A stretch of DNA of 64,000 nt, from assembly GCF_052324685.1 (NCBI RefSeq), contig NC_135228.1, positions 13,898,420 through 13,962,419 of the forward strand. Direction: 5' to 3'. Below are positions 1 to 11,339 of this stretch, piece after piece (the stretch's first letter is position 1; each line of letters begins with the position of its first letter). The translations under genes and the position numbers were made by a program. Below the pieces are notes generated by a model. It was not told the origin of the DNA, did no database searches, and worked only from the letters and a program-made list of their open reading frames with translations. Source of the stretch: Brachyhypopomus gauderio (taxonomy: Eukaryota; Chordata; Actinopteri; Gymnotiformes; Hypopomidae).

Positions 1-3000
1 CAAATCCTCTGTAGTAGAAAAAGCTTCTTTTGAAAGTCTTCTCCACCGTGGTGATTTACATGGTTGCGTTGATATGGCCTCTGTGTGTGGAACATGTTCC
101 TAAAACATCTTACACCTCGCTCCGCTGTTACCGCCTCTCCAGCCCTGCTCCTCGTAGGAGTAGAGGGTTTCGTTGTGACCCTAATGTCTTTATCATCAAG
201 GGGAGACTTTTTTTTTTTAACCCATACAATTACTGCAGAGGGTGAACTACAAAACGGCACCAGCAGCATCTCCATGAAGTCACCTCGCCTTCTCGCCTTC
301 ACGGCTCCTTTCCACGCAGCTGAAAGGAGGCGAGAGATATTGCCCTTCTGAGAGTCCTCCTCCACGGCTCTCAGATTAAAGAGCTCCTGCATGCAAGAGG
401 CCGCCACTTTGCCAGATGCACTCAACACAGTCATTTTCACAGTAGATTAAAAGTGTGAGCAGCCTCTCGGCCCGCCGCGATCCATTGGTTCTAGCCGGCA
501 GTGGTGCCTACTCATGTCCTAGTTCATGCTGCTGGTGCACATTTGTTTAGCCACCACCGTGAGACTTTACTGCTTACCCACGCCAGTGCCACGCCTACCC
601 ACAATTCAACGAGACGGAAAACTTAAGGAGCTTGACAAATCCCAAATCAAAACGAAACCCGCACAAGAAAGAATGTAAAGACAAAGATTCAGTACTGTTC
701 GTGGTCACGCCCCTCCCACCTCAGACTTGATTCGAGCACAGTGCTTCGCTATGTCACATCCTGCTCCAGAAGGAAGAGCTAGACATAGAAACAGGAGATG
801 ACATCAGATGCGAAGGCTAAAGAGCTTTTATTGGATTCCCTCAAAAGCGACAGCTGCCATATGGCCACGCAATCAGACTTAAAAAGGCTCTGAAATTAAT
901 GTTTTCCATAAACTCATGAATAGACCAAAACAAAAAGCAAAAGATAAACAAACCAGATAGAGTGACCTGAAGGTTATGTAAACAGTGGACAGGAGCAGAC
1001 TGGTACAATCCCACCATGGGTATATAACTATAAACACAGTGCAACTTTAGCACTGGGGTTTATATACATCCGGAGACTATACATATGACAAGGTACAGCT
1101 GATGGGGGTGAATAGCAGGGCTAGCGGTAGAGACTATGGTATCCAGGGTGGAGACACAGCCAGGATCGACAGATGCACCTGCCGCACGTAAACAAAGAGC
1201 AAACACAAACACTAAACAAAGTTCAGCTATTAACACAACTGAGAGTGTCCAGAGAAGACATGTACAGGACATCATACAGTCAGTCATACATGCGAACATT
1301 GGTTGCATTAACCCTATTTAAACCATTGCATTACAGAGTTAGATCAATCTATTAACCATGATGCAGTGTTTACTATGGGATGACTCTGGATCTGACTATC
1401 CATTTTCCCGTATACCCATTTAAATCTTTCTATATGTATCCAGTTCATGAAGGGTCTGGATCCTATTACTCTTAACCCTCCAGAGAGACGGTTTCCCATG
1501 GCCCCTAGGTGCTGTCTCTACCCCTATTTCTTTACCCCTATTTCTTCACAGTGAACTCCGCAACAACCCTGTGACTGCTGGTTGTCTCTCATGTTCACCA
1601 TTCTGTGTTCACAGCACCAGCTGTTGGGGGACATGAATGTCGCAGGGCCAGTTTACAGAACTCACCCACACAAAGTTGGCTAAACATTTAGTTATTCGTC
1701 AGTTGGAACTGGAAGCAGGAGATGTTTTTTTTTTTGTCCCCAGATGTTGCATAGCCAATAAGCAGCGAGCCCTGAACTTTTGGTTTGCTCATAATAACTG
1801 TTAAAATTGTAATAACATTTCTACAGAACAATTCTCCCAGTGTTAACTATATGCACATGATGTTTTGAGCTATTTTAGGATTGATGTATCTGGGAATTGG
1901 ATCATCTGGTATTCCAATTACAAATTACAAACTGATATCCGTATGACCAGAGGGAAGTGCTGCCTGCTAATATTACATTTAGGCCCTGGTGTCCACCACA
2001 GTGTCTGTGACAAGATTAAAGCATTTAAATTCATTAACAACATAGCCAAGCCGTCTGTAAAAAATTACTTTTGTAGATTGAATGTTGTTGCTGCTGACCA
2101 TGTATTTGGACGTTTGTCCTGACTGACACACAGTCCTTTGATTACAGTGAATAACTTTGTTTTGTTGGTTTACAGTTACAAATAATGTTTCAAATCTGGC
2201 TATGTTGAAAAAAAATCAGCTTTTAGCAGTTTTGTAAGAGTCAAAACAATACTCCATGACTCAAGGGGTTCCTGCTAGACATCATATACCTCTCAGGTGT
2301 GGTGTCACATTGCAGCACAGTGGGCTGGCCAAATTAGGCACATCTAACAAACACATTCAGTTCTTTAAATCTAAACACTGCAGATACCAAATCCAATAAA
2401 AGAAAAATTGAAAAAAAAAAAACATCTGCAAAATAAACAAATTGTAGTAATGAGCTGTAACAATTGTTCGAAAGCACACTTTAGAATCAGAGCCGCACAT
2501 GTTTTTAAGAATTTATCTTCTCTGACAGTCATTGCTGTCGCTTTTATGGGATTCCAGAGAGCTGATGAATGCACTTGGGATTTATCTTGACAGCAATATC
2601 GTTCGTGCCACAGCCCTATTAGAATCCATCTTATTGTCATCTCTAAGATAATGTTGCAGCACTTAGATAAAGGTGTGTGCTGTCAAACGATAGCCTTGGA
2701 AATGACATTTACAATGCATGAGACGAATCAGGAGATGAAATCGAAGAGAACATTCCATCCATGGTCCAACTTTAAATTGTTTTAAATTGTTTGTCTTAGA
2801 CAAGATCATAAGCTTATGGAAGAAGCCTATCTAGCGCTATGAGACAATTGCTTTCTTGCAAAATCTATTTTAGTCAGCTAAAGTCAGCTAAAATGTCTCT
2901 TTAATCTCTAATTGGACAGAACTGGCATTCATAAAGCTTCTAATCACTCCAGAAGTCTCCAAAATCCAGGTGACATCCTGGAATTAAATCTATTTTAAAA

Positions 3001-3612
3001 CTTGTATAGACCAAAGTGAGTAATCTCCTCTGCAAAATACATACACTGGAAATATGAAAAGCTGTTCATTGTCTTATCAAAAGGTTTGTGAGAATAAAGG
3101 ATTAGAGGGATGTTATCAACTGCAGTTCTCTCTGTTAGGGTTGTTGTTTTCTATTTTATTTCTGTTTTGTTAATATATTGGTTAAATAATCATGCATATG
3201 TTGGGTTTAACAGAGATAGTTATTAATAGAAAAATATTTTAATAGAAAATACAAGGCATTGTGCTTTTTTTTCTCTTGGTGAAACAAAGGCATTGTCATT
3301 ATAAGAAATGGTGAGATATATTACATTGTTATTATAAGGAATTCTGATTTTGGCAGAACAATTGTCCATAGAAATGTTGCCCTGTATGTATAAATTCTGT
3401 ATGATGAACACATTTTCTGCAAGGCTACTGGGTGTATTCAGAACAAATTTGATGGGAATGTGTCTCTGACGCAAACACACTTTTAATAATATGAGGTCTG
3501 TAAAATTAGATGACTCTCTGGGTTTCTATTCTCTCTGTACTTCTCAACCATATCAATCCCTTAGACCAGAGGTGTGGAGTTCTGGACCTCCAGTCCTGGA
3601 TTTTGTGATTAC
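1..3612. other. Noncoding stretch, no gene recognised
   Basis: I see no convincing exon here. The open frames are short and lack recognisable domains. A minus-strand AATAAA (TTTATT at 827-832) is followed on the minus strand by AT-rich sequence, so the 3' end of an unseen minus-strand gene near 0.8-1.7 kb is possible but unsupported. The rest is ordinary AT-rich intergenic or intronic DNA. Confidence 0.5.
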
Positions 3613-3624
3613 TAGCAGAATACA

Positions 3625-5253
3625 GGATATTGTCGCACGGTGGAAGGAATACTTTGAGGATCTCATAAATCCCTCGGTCATGTCTTCCATGGAGGAAGCG
3701 GAGACTGACGACTCAGTGGTGGACCTGTCCATTACCCAAGCCGAAGTCACTGAGGTGGTTTGCAAACTCCCCAGTGGCAAGGCAGCGGGAGTGGATGAGA
3801 TTCGTCCTGAGTATCTTAAGTCTCTGGATGTGGTGGGGTTGTCTTGGTTGACACGCCTCTGCAACAACGCATGGCAATCTGGGACAGTTCCTCTGGAGTG
3901 GCAGACTGGGGTGGTGGTTCCGCTTTTTAAAAAAGGGGACCGGAGAGTGTGCCCCAATTATCGGGGTATCACACTTCTTAGCCTTCCTGGTAAGGTCTAC
4001 TCTAGGGTACTGGAAAGGAGAGTTCGGCTGATAGTCGAACCTCGGATCCAAGAGGAACAATGCGGTTTTCGTCCTGGCCGTGGAACACTGAACCAGCTAT
4101 ATACCCTTCATAGGGTGCTCGAGGGTTCATGGGAGTATGCATTCATGGGAGAAGGCATTCGATCGTGTCCCTCGTGGTATTCTGTGGGGGCTGCTCCAGG
4201 AGTATGGAATCGGGGGTCCTCTACTAAGGGCTGTCCGGTCTCTGTATGATCAGTGCAGGAGTTTGGTTCGCATGGCCGGCAGTAAGTCGGACCTGTTTCC
4301 GGTGCATGTTGGACTCCGTCAGGGCTGCCCCTTGTCACCGGTCCTGTTCATAATTTTTATGGACAGGATCTCAAGGTGCAGCCAAGGGCCAGAGGGAGTC
4401 CTGTTTGGAGGCCACAGGATTTCATCTCTGCTATTTGCAGATGATGTTGTTCTGTTGGCAGCTTCAGTCCAGGACCTTCAGCGTGCATTGGGGTGGTTTG
4501 CAGCCGAGTGCGAAGCAGCTGGGATGAGAATCAGCACCTCTAAGTCTGTGGCCATGGTTCTCAACCGGAAAAGGGTAGCTTGCTCCCTTCAGGTGGGTGG
4601 AGAAGTCCTGCCTCAAGTGGAGGAGTTTAAGTATCTCGGGATCTTGTTCATGAGTGAGGGAAGAATGGAGCGTGAGATCGACAGACGGATTGGTGCAGCT
4701 TCCGCAGTAATGCGGTCGCTGTACTGGTCCGTTGTGGTGAAGAAGGAGCTGAGCCAAAAGGCGAAGCTCTCGATTTACCGGTCGATTTACGTTCCTACTC
4801 TCACCTATGGTCATGAGCTTTGGGTAATGACCGAAAGAACGAGATCGCGGATACAAGCGGCCGAAATGAGTTTCCTCCGCAGAGTGGCTGGGCGCACCCT
4901 TAGAGATAGGGTGAGAAGCACGGTCACTCGGGAGGAGCTCGGAGTAGAACCGCTGCTCCTCCACATCGAGAGGAGTCAGTTGAGGTGGCTTGGGCACCTG
5001 TTTCGGATGCCCCCTGGACGCCTTTCTAGGGAGGTGTTCCAGGCATGTCCCCCTGGGAGGAGGCCCTGAGGAAGACCCAGGACATGTTGGCGAGACTATG
5101 TCTCTCGACTTGCCTGGGAACGTCTCGGTGTTCCACCCGAGGAGCTGACTGAGGTGTCTGGGGAGAGGGAGGTTTGGGTTTCCCTGCTTAGACTGCTACC
5201 TCCGTGACCCGGCTCCGGATAAGCGGTAGATAATGGATGGATGGATGGATGGA
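3625..5253 (+). mobile_element. 5'-truncated RTE-clade (Rex3-like) LINE insertion
   Basis: This is a non-LTR retrotransposon fragment of 1629 bp. It is bounded by a perfect 12-bp target-site duplication, TAGCAGAATACA, at 3613-3624 and 5254-5265. The body encodes the C-terminal part of a reverse transcriptase. The 3' end is a short tail of GATG units (about 5233-5253), which is characteristic of RTE/Rex3 elements in fish. There is no poly(A) tail. The 5' end begins inside ORF2, as expected for target-primed reverse transcription that stopped early. The clean duplication marks the boundaries well. The clade call rests on protein motifs and the GATG tail. Confidence 0.88.
3626..5207 (+). pseudogene. 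LINE reverse transcriptase (C-terminal part), disabled
   Basis: This encodes RT fingers, palm and thumb plus the C-terminal region of an RTE-type ORF2. The PLFKKGD and NYRGITLLS motifs are at about 3925-3985, the GFRPGRG motif is near 4063, and motif C LLFADDVVLLA is near 4431-4463, with FADD intact. Two or more lesions break it. Between about 4126 and 4150 the frame shifts beside a local direct repeat of TTCATGGGAG, and the residues before EKAFDRVP no longer carry the motif A catalytic aspartate. At 5067-5069 an in-frame TGA, apparently from a CGA arginine codon, interrupts the conserved C-terminal segment, which otherwise stays open to a TGA at 5205-5207. The endonuclease domain is absent through 5' truncation. 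It cannot make active enzyme. Confidence 0.85.
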
Positions 5254-5399
5254 TAGCAGAATACATGTTTGCAGTTCAAGGCTTTAGGGGAAAATGGTAC
5301 ACTGCATGGCTGCATATCAGTTCGTCACATGTTCTCGATTTTCTGTCCTGCCTTGTCCAGTTGGTTGACAGTCTTTGCTTTTTAAGATCTTTTCACTAA

Positions 5400-5674
5400 G
5401 ATGGATAAGGGTGAGGTGGGTGGAAGGGAAGGACTATGAGAGGGACAATGAGTGGTGGGAGGGACTGTGAGAGGTGGGAGGGATAATGAGTGGTGGGAGG
5501 GACTGTGAGAGGTGGGAGGGACTATGAGTGGTGGGAGGGACTGTTAGAGATAGTAGGGACTATGAGTGGTGGGAGGGACTGTTAGAGATGGTAGGGACTA
5601 TGAGTGGTGGGAGGGACTATGAGTGAGGGGAGGGACTGTGAGAGGTGGGAGTGACTCTAAGTGGTGGGAGGGAC
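5400..5674. repeat. Purine-rich minisatellite, GGTGGGAGGGACTATGAGT-like units
   Basis: This is a degenerate tandem array of units of about 19-22 bp built on GTGGGAGGGAC followed by TGTGAGAG or TATGAGTG. The plus strand is almost entirely purine apart from scattered T and C. The outer hAT element at 5675 is inserted inside the array: its 8-bp target duplication GGAGGGAC is part of the repeat unit, and a further unit fragment resumes at 7158. Confidence 0.85.
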
Positions 5675-7157
5675 CAGGCCCGTCGCGATGGGGCAGGCAA
5701 ACCAGGCAATTGCTTGGGGCCCCAAGCTGGCCTGGGGCCCCCAGACAACAACAGGTTAAGAATTAAATGCAGCGACAAACTGTGTGAGCCCCCCTTTACA
5801 TTCTCAAAGTCATGAGCAATGACACTGTTCTCAGAATCCTCCTCAAGGGGGCCCCTCCCACCAGCTGCTGAAGGCAGGCAGACACTGTCCTGGCAGACAG
5901 CCAAGTTTTAGACGCCGGCAAATATGAAACTTAACCATGAAGTGAATTTATCCATCAGGAAGCCAAAAGAGAAAACAAAAGAAGGAAGAGGAACACAAAA
6001 AAACTAGTGGTGGGCCGTTAACGGCGTTCGTTAATTTGATACTCTTATCGGGCGATATAAAAATTATCGCCGTTAATCTATCTACTAAATGGGTAAGCAA
6101 ACTATGATGACTTTCAACTTGACAGTTTAGCTCGGCTGTAATCCTAACCAAATTGCACAGTAGGGGCGAGAACGAGTTTTCAAACCTGTGAATTAAAAAT
6201 CGTACGTGTGTTTACATGGATGCAGCCACGAAGTCGCCAGGTTTGCTTCATGGAAAATTCATTTTTAGGAACGTAAAATATTACCGGAGCGGAGCTCGGA
6301 GCGGTCGTTTTCTGCATGGTCCTAGCGCTAGATTCGTCGCTATTTAAATATTTATTTTTAACCGTTAAAACTGCAGAGGACCAAACCGGCTTTTGAAAAA
6401 GTCCCCCCCAAATTATGTCCGTGAGGTTAAATGTACTAAATGTTGGCTTACATTTCAAATATCATGTTTAGCTGAATAAACATGTTATCAACCCCTTTTA
6501 ATGTACAGTATGTAGGCTTACAAATTCATGTTTAACTGAATAAACCGTTGAACACGAGTAGCCTACATTTTATTGAGTATGTTTTTTTTCTTCAAGTATC
6601 AAAGTAGAACAGCTTCCTCAAGCAGTCATTGATGCATTTTGGAAACAGGAGATGAGCCCCTGGTCTAATGTCTGTATTAAGAAACCCTATCTCAAAAGCT
6701 GACTTTTAGTTATTACTTGGGTAGCACACATATGAGCCATTTTAATATAGATTAATCTAGATTAATTTCAAGATTTCAGTGAGATTAATCTAGATTAAAA
6801 AAATTAATCTATGCCCACCCCTAAAAAAAACACAAGACAGTGGTAAGTGATGATTTACACTGGATAAATTAGGCCTACCTGTACAAATGGTATAATTTAG
6901 CAGCAGGTAGGCTAAAAACAATATATACGTCCCGGGTAATCCCATACTTAAATCTGCTATGTTCAGCTACAAGTAGTAAATTTGTAAAGTAGTTAGTTTG
7001 AGGTGTATATGCTGTGGTTCTTGAAGGTGGACTGCGGCCAGATATGTTTTTTTTTTGGCCGGAGGGGGGTTTGGGCATGAGATTTCTGGTGTGGAGGTTG
7101 GGGGGGCCCCGATTGGTGTCTTTGCTTGGGGCCCCCAAATACCTTGAAACGGCACTG
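5675..7157. mobile_element. hAT DNA transposon, non-autonomous, copy 1 (outer element)
   Basis: The ends are CAGGCCCGTC and, inverted, CAGTGCCGTT. They are flanked by a perfect 8-bp target duplication, GGAGGGAC, at 5667-5674 and 7158-7165. The 8-bp duplication and CAG termini fit the hAT superfamily. Just inside the ends lie matching GGGGCCCC-rich blocks (TTGCTTGGGGCCCC at both ends). A relic of the first transposase exon lies at 5937-6004 and continues after the nested insertion; its third codon is TGA where copy 2 has CGA. Without the nested 819-bp element and its duplication it is about 656 bp, too short to encode a transposase. Confidence 0.88.
6005..6823. mobile_element. Second hAT-like element nested inside copy 1
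   Basis: This 819-bp insertion has imperfect terminal inverted repeats, TAGTGGTGGGC and TAGGGGTGGGC. It is flanked by the 8-bp target duplication AAAAAAAC at 5997-6004 and 6824-6831. The second copy of the host hAT (32718-33348) preserves the uninterrupted site, with a single AAAAAAAC, which proves the insertion boundaries. Subterminal regions contain short palindromes: a GGCGATA/TATCGCC block near 6051-6075 and repeated AGATTAATCT near 6748-6810. No open transposase was found, so it is presumably non-autonomous. Confidence 0.88.
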
Positions 7158-7253
7158 GGAGGGACTATAAGTGCTGCACGTGTTTTGTGCCTATATGGGC
7201 CCTATATGTGTACTACTATGAATACAGATGCAATTGTAATTGTCTAGACTAAG

Positions 7254-7601
7254 GGCGTACTCACACTAGGCTCTGTGATCCGGGCCCGGGCACGGTTCCC
7301 TGCCGAAGCACGGTTCGTTTGGCTAGTGTGAGTGCTCCAACCATGCTCACGTTAAACAGTCATAGCGGCAAAGCGATTAGCAGACAATCGACTCCAAAAA
7401 TACAATAAAAAGAGAATCGTGAACTCCATAGTGTTGTGCGAGCGCGCTTTTTTTCCAAATAAAGTCACGTTGTGATGACGTAAGCGTGCTCGGGCCAGGT
7501 TGATAAAGCCAGTGTGAGTGCAGGCCAGAGGGGGAGTGGGGAGGGGGGATAACCGGGCCCCAGCACGGAACCAGCAAACCGTGCCTAGTGTGAGTACGCC
7601 C
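7254..7601. mobile_element. 348-bp MITE with GGGCGTACTCACACTAGGC termini
   Basis: The terminal inverted repeats match perfectly for the first 19 bases (GGGCGTACTCACACTAGGC at the left end and its reverse complement at the right end). Partly matching GC-rich sequence containing GGGCCCGG lies further in. The element is flanked by TAA at 7251-7253 and 7602-7604. A 3-bp TAA or TTA duplication fits PIF/Harbinger. No coding capacity is present. Superfamily assignment is tentative because the duplication is short and could be coincidental; the inverted-repeat structure itself is plain. Confidence 0.75.
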
Positions 7602-7604
7602 TAA

Positions 7605-10600
7605 TTCTCCCAGTGACAGAAGTGTTTGGATGATACAGTTTAGTCACCCAACCAGAATGTAACAGTGTTTAAAAACTCATAATAATGAATGTATCCAATC
7701 AGATTTATCACTAATATTAACTCCTTGAAGCATTAGCATTAATTTTGTCACTGCTTGTCAACTATTGTTATTTCATGAGACAATTGGCATACCTAGTGCT
7801 CTAACTGATGTAAGTCAGAAACGTGTGTAATAGACCACTGTGTAGCATTCAGACAGTGTTGCCTCTTCATCCCTGGTCTCATGTGAACGCTCAACTGAAG
7901 TTGAATTTGAAGTTGATACTGAAATCAAGCAGTGTCGTATTTAGCTGCAGATGAGATGTTTGCGATCCATTTTTGTTCACATCGCTATATGACCCAGAAA
8001 GTAAAGTATGCGTTTTAGCCGGCGCTGTTTTAGACGATGAGCTGCTCACCTCTGTGGTTTTATGCACACTTAAGTGCACAGAAACAAGCTTTTCCCATTG
8101 TCCTTAACACCAGACTTGGAGGGCGAGTGGGTGTGGTGGGGAAGCAAAACAATGGGATTAGATTGGTGGCACAGATCGGAATTACAGACCAACTGCATGC
8201 CTGATCGGACCTGTTTGTGTATTTCCACGTGCAACGGAAAACGCGTGAAGACTCACAGTATGTTAGAGGAAGGAGAAATTGAGGGGATGTCACTCCCATA
8301 CACTCCCATACACTCTCATCCTCTCAAGGCACCACGGGTGGGCTCAGGTCACCCAGAGACTGCAAAATAAAATGTTGCTCACTGTCCTTATGAGCCAACA
8401 AATGTTTCAGAAGCACTCAACCTCTCACACAGGATGGTGCTAAATATGGCCGCCTCCTGGTGGCTGTCGTGTGTTCCGGCGAATTGTCGCCTTGTGTGTG
8501 GTCATGTTTTCACATTTCAAATAAGGTGAAAAATATTCAGTTGCACAGTCAAGCCATATAACTCTCATCAGGTTTGTACCTTATTTGTGGATACTAGATG
8601 CCGCTGAGGGGTGATTTTATTTGCCTGATTTTATTTTGTTCCCTCAAGCTGTTCTGTGATGATTCATGGCACTTGATGGGGTTCTTTACAGATGGACAAG
8701 CATATCGGATTTAACCTGCTATGTTAAAACCCATGTTATAGGTTTTAAGTGAAACACCATGTTGGTTTAGATTTTAGAAATAAAACAAGAAGCATTTAAG
8801 TAGTCAAAGTAGTCACACTCAGTGAGCAGATAAAAGCCACAGAGAGCTCCATTCAGTACCACATTGAACATGTTTGGGCCTTCATAACACCTACCACACA
8901 TCATACAAACAATGTTTCCCAGTTATCAACAGACCACTGGCTCACCATTGACAGTAGAATTGCTTTACATGGTTGTCTTCTGTTTCCACGTAAGAGTAAC
9001 ATGCATTGAGTGAGGCCAAATTGCTCATTACACTCCATGATTACTTTATGACGTTAACTGTCATAATATCAATTAGCAATTTATAGTTCTTGTCCCAGCC
9101 ACCTGATCTTGGCCACGCTTGTCTGTCCCCAAAGCAAAAGTGCTTTGATGAGGTATCTGGCACTCTGGTCTACGCATCTTACACCTTTGTGTCAGCCGCC
9201 TTTGAAAAGGCTGCGGGCTCTAGAGTCCTGCCACCGCTTCTGCGCCACGTCCTGACACCTTTCATCTCGCAGAGACTGCGGGTTCTCAAAAGTCCAGCTG
9301 CACGATCACGTCCTCGCGCCGGTGTGCTGCAGGGAGGAGCATCGTCCGGGACCCAACGCAATTGTGAGGCCTGGCCTGTCGTTGTTCAGTAATTACACAG
9401 GCTGTTTGGTGTTTGGTCGTTTACTCATTGGCTTCATCTGGATCTGAACACTACATTTAAAATTGAGTTTTTAGTCATTATCATTATCTTTAAATATAGC
9501 AAAGTGCAATTTCAGTAAAGCCACTGAATTTGTTTACCTGGTTGGTAAAGTACAAAAGTAGCAGTTTTTTTTTTTCCAGGATAATACATGTGGGGGTGAT
9601 TACTCAGAAACATCAGCTGAATTACAACACAGTAGTTAAGGAGACTTCCACTTTGGTAATGAGTTTACAGCACTTTTAGAATTATTACTATGCGCATATT
9701 CCTTCAAGACACGTGTCGATTGGTGTATTGTGCCGGTGCTTGTTCCCATTTGCATGTCTGACCCACCAATCAGACCAACCCATGGCAGCTGTACTCCGAC
9801 TAAACTTCATTATCTCTATGTGTTCTGGCTTAACTGTCCTACAGGTGGGCAGGGAGTGTACATTTTGTTTTCTGTTTGTTCTCTCTGTTTTTTGTTCGGT
9901 AATTAGGTTCAGCTAGTGAGCGGTGGGCTCACCCCTGAGGCTGCAGCTACACACTTACATTTGGAACAGAAGGTCTGGTTCTTCTGCACTGGCAGACCTT
10001 CTGTTTTTTCGAATTGTAACTGACAGTATGCTGAGAGTCTCACATAGTGAACCCCAAAACGTGACACGACACACTGATCTGATCTGACATCAGAATAAAA
10101 GCACGACCCCTCATATCCCCTCCAATGGAAAGCATTTCATTCCACTGCAGCACACAGCTGCAGATTGCTCGGAGGACAGATGGAGAGTGCCATGACATTC
10201 ACACTTCTGTCTGTAGACCCTCCAGTCAGCGGTACAAGCTGACACACCTGCCCAACTCCGTGTCTCACTGAGAGTGTGTGGTGGGGGGAGGGGAGCTTCC
10301 TGGCACCCCAAGTTCAGGCAAGACTAACACTACAGCTGTGCTTTACAATGTGGTGTTCATTCATAATGCAGAACAAATATAAGCTGATACCAGTAGGTTT
10401 GGTCAGAATTCAGCAGAATGTGTATAAATCAAATAGTTGAATACCAGCTGTGTTCAAAGTAGGGTGTTCACTGAATTGTGTGAGAACTGAACACCCACGA
10501 CTCTCTTCTTGTTTATGTGAATTAGAGATTTTCAAACATATATGATGGTTGTTTTAATCTGTTAGAGTACCAGTTATAATAAAAATATAATGCTATACAG

Positions 10601-11080
10601 AAATAAATATAACCCAGTATACTAACACCTATATATATCAGTATACAGACACCTATATGCTAATAACAGCAGCAAAAAAATAACTTTGGGCCCCAGAGAG
10701 TTAACAGATTTTTAAAAAACCTCATTTCTTATTTATCTCCATCAATTCTGACTAGGGTTGTTTTCATGCCTCAAGGGTCTATAGAATGTCCGCATGAAGC
10801 CTGGGTTTGTGTATTTCTGTATACTTCTGCATATTTGATGGGCTTGAAGTTGCTTTATTTGATGACATTTCAAATGCAGTTTGACAAAGAACGTGGCCCT
10901 CAGTAAGAACCTCCTCTTGGTTGAGTCTCTCTGCTTGTGTTGTTTTTTAAGCCTCAGCTACCTACTTCCCTTACTGCAGACCAGCTGCAGGTCACTCAGG
11001 GCAGGGCTGAGAGTCTGCCCACTCCCTCTGGAAGTTTCCATCAAACAACACATCATCTTAAGAGCAGCCATTCTCTCCTT

Positions 11081-11085
<5 letters not shown>
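7605..11085. other. Noncoding stretch, no gene recognised
   Basis: No exon-like sequence is recognised. The only structure I can point to is a perfect inverted repeat at 9965-10005, listed separately. Open frames here, for example 9090-9392, are short and lack domains. Confidence 0.5.
9965..10005 (+). other. Perfect 13-bp hairpin followed by a T run
   Basis: AACAGAAGGTCTG at 9965-9977 pairs perfectly with CAGACCTTCTGTT at 9993-10005 across a 15-nt loop. A run of T follows at 10004-10009. It could be a short RNA hairpin or the footprint of a mobile element. No promoter was identified. Confidence 0.4.
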
Positions 11086-11339
<254 letters not shown>

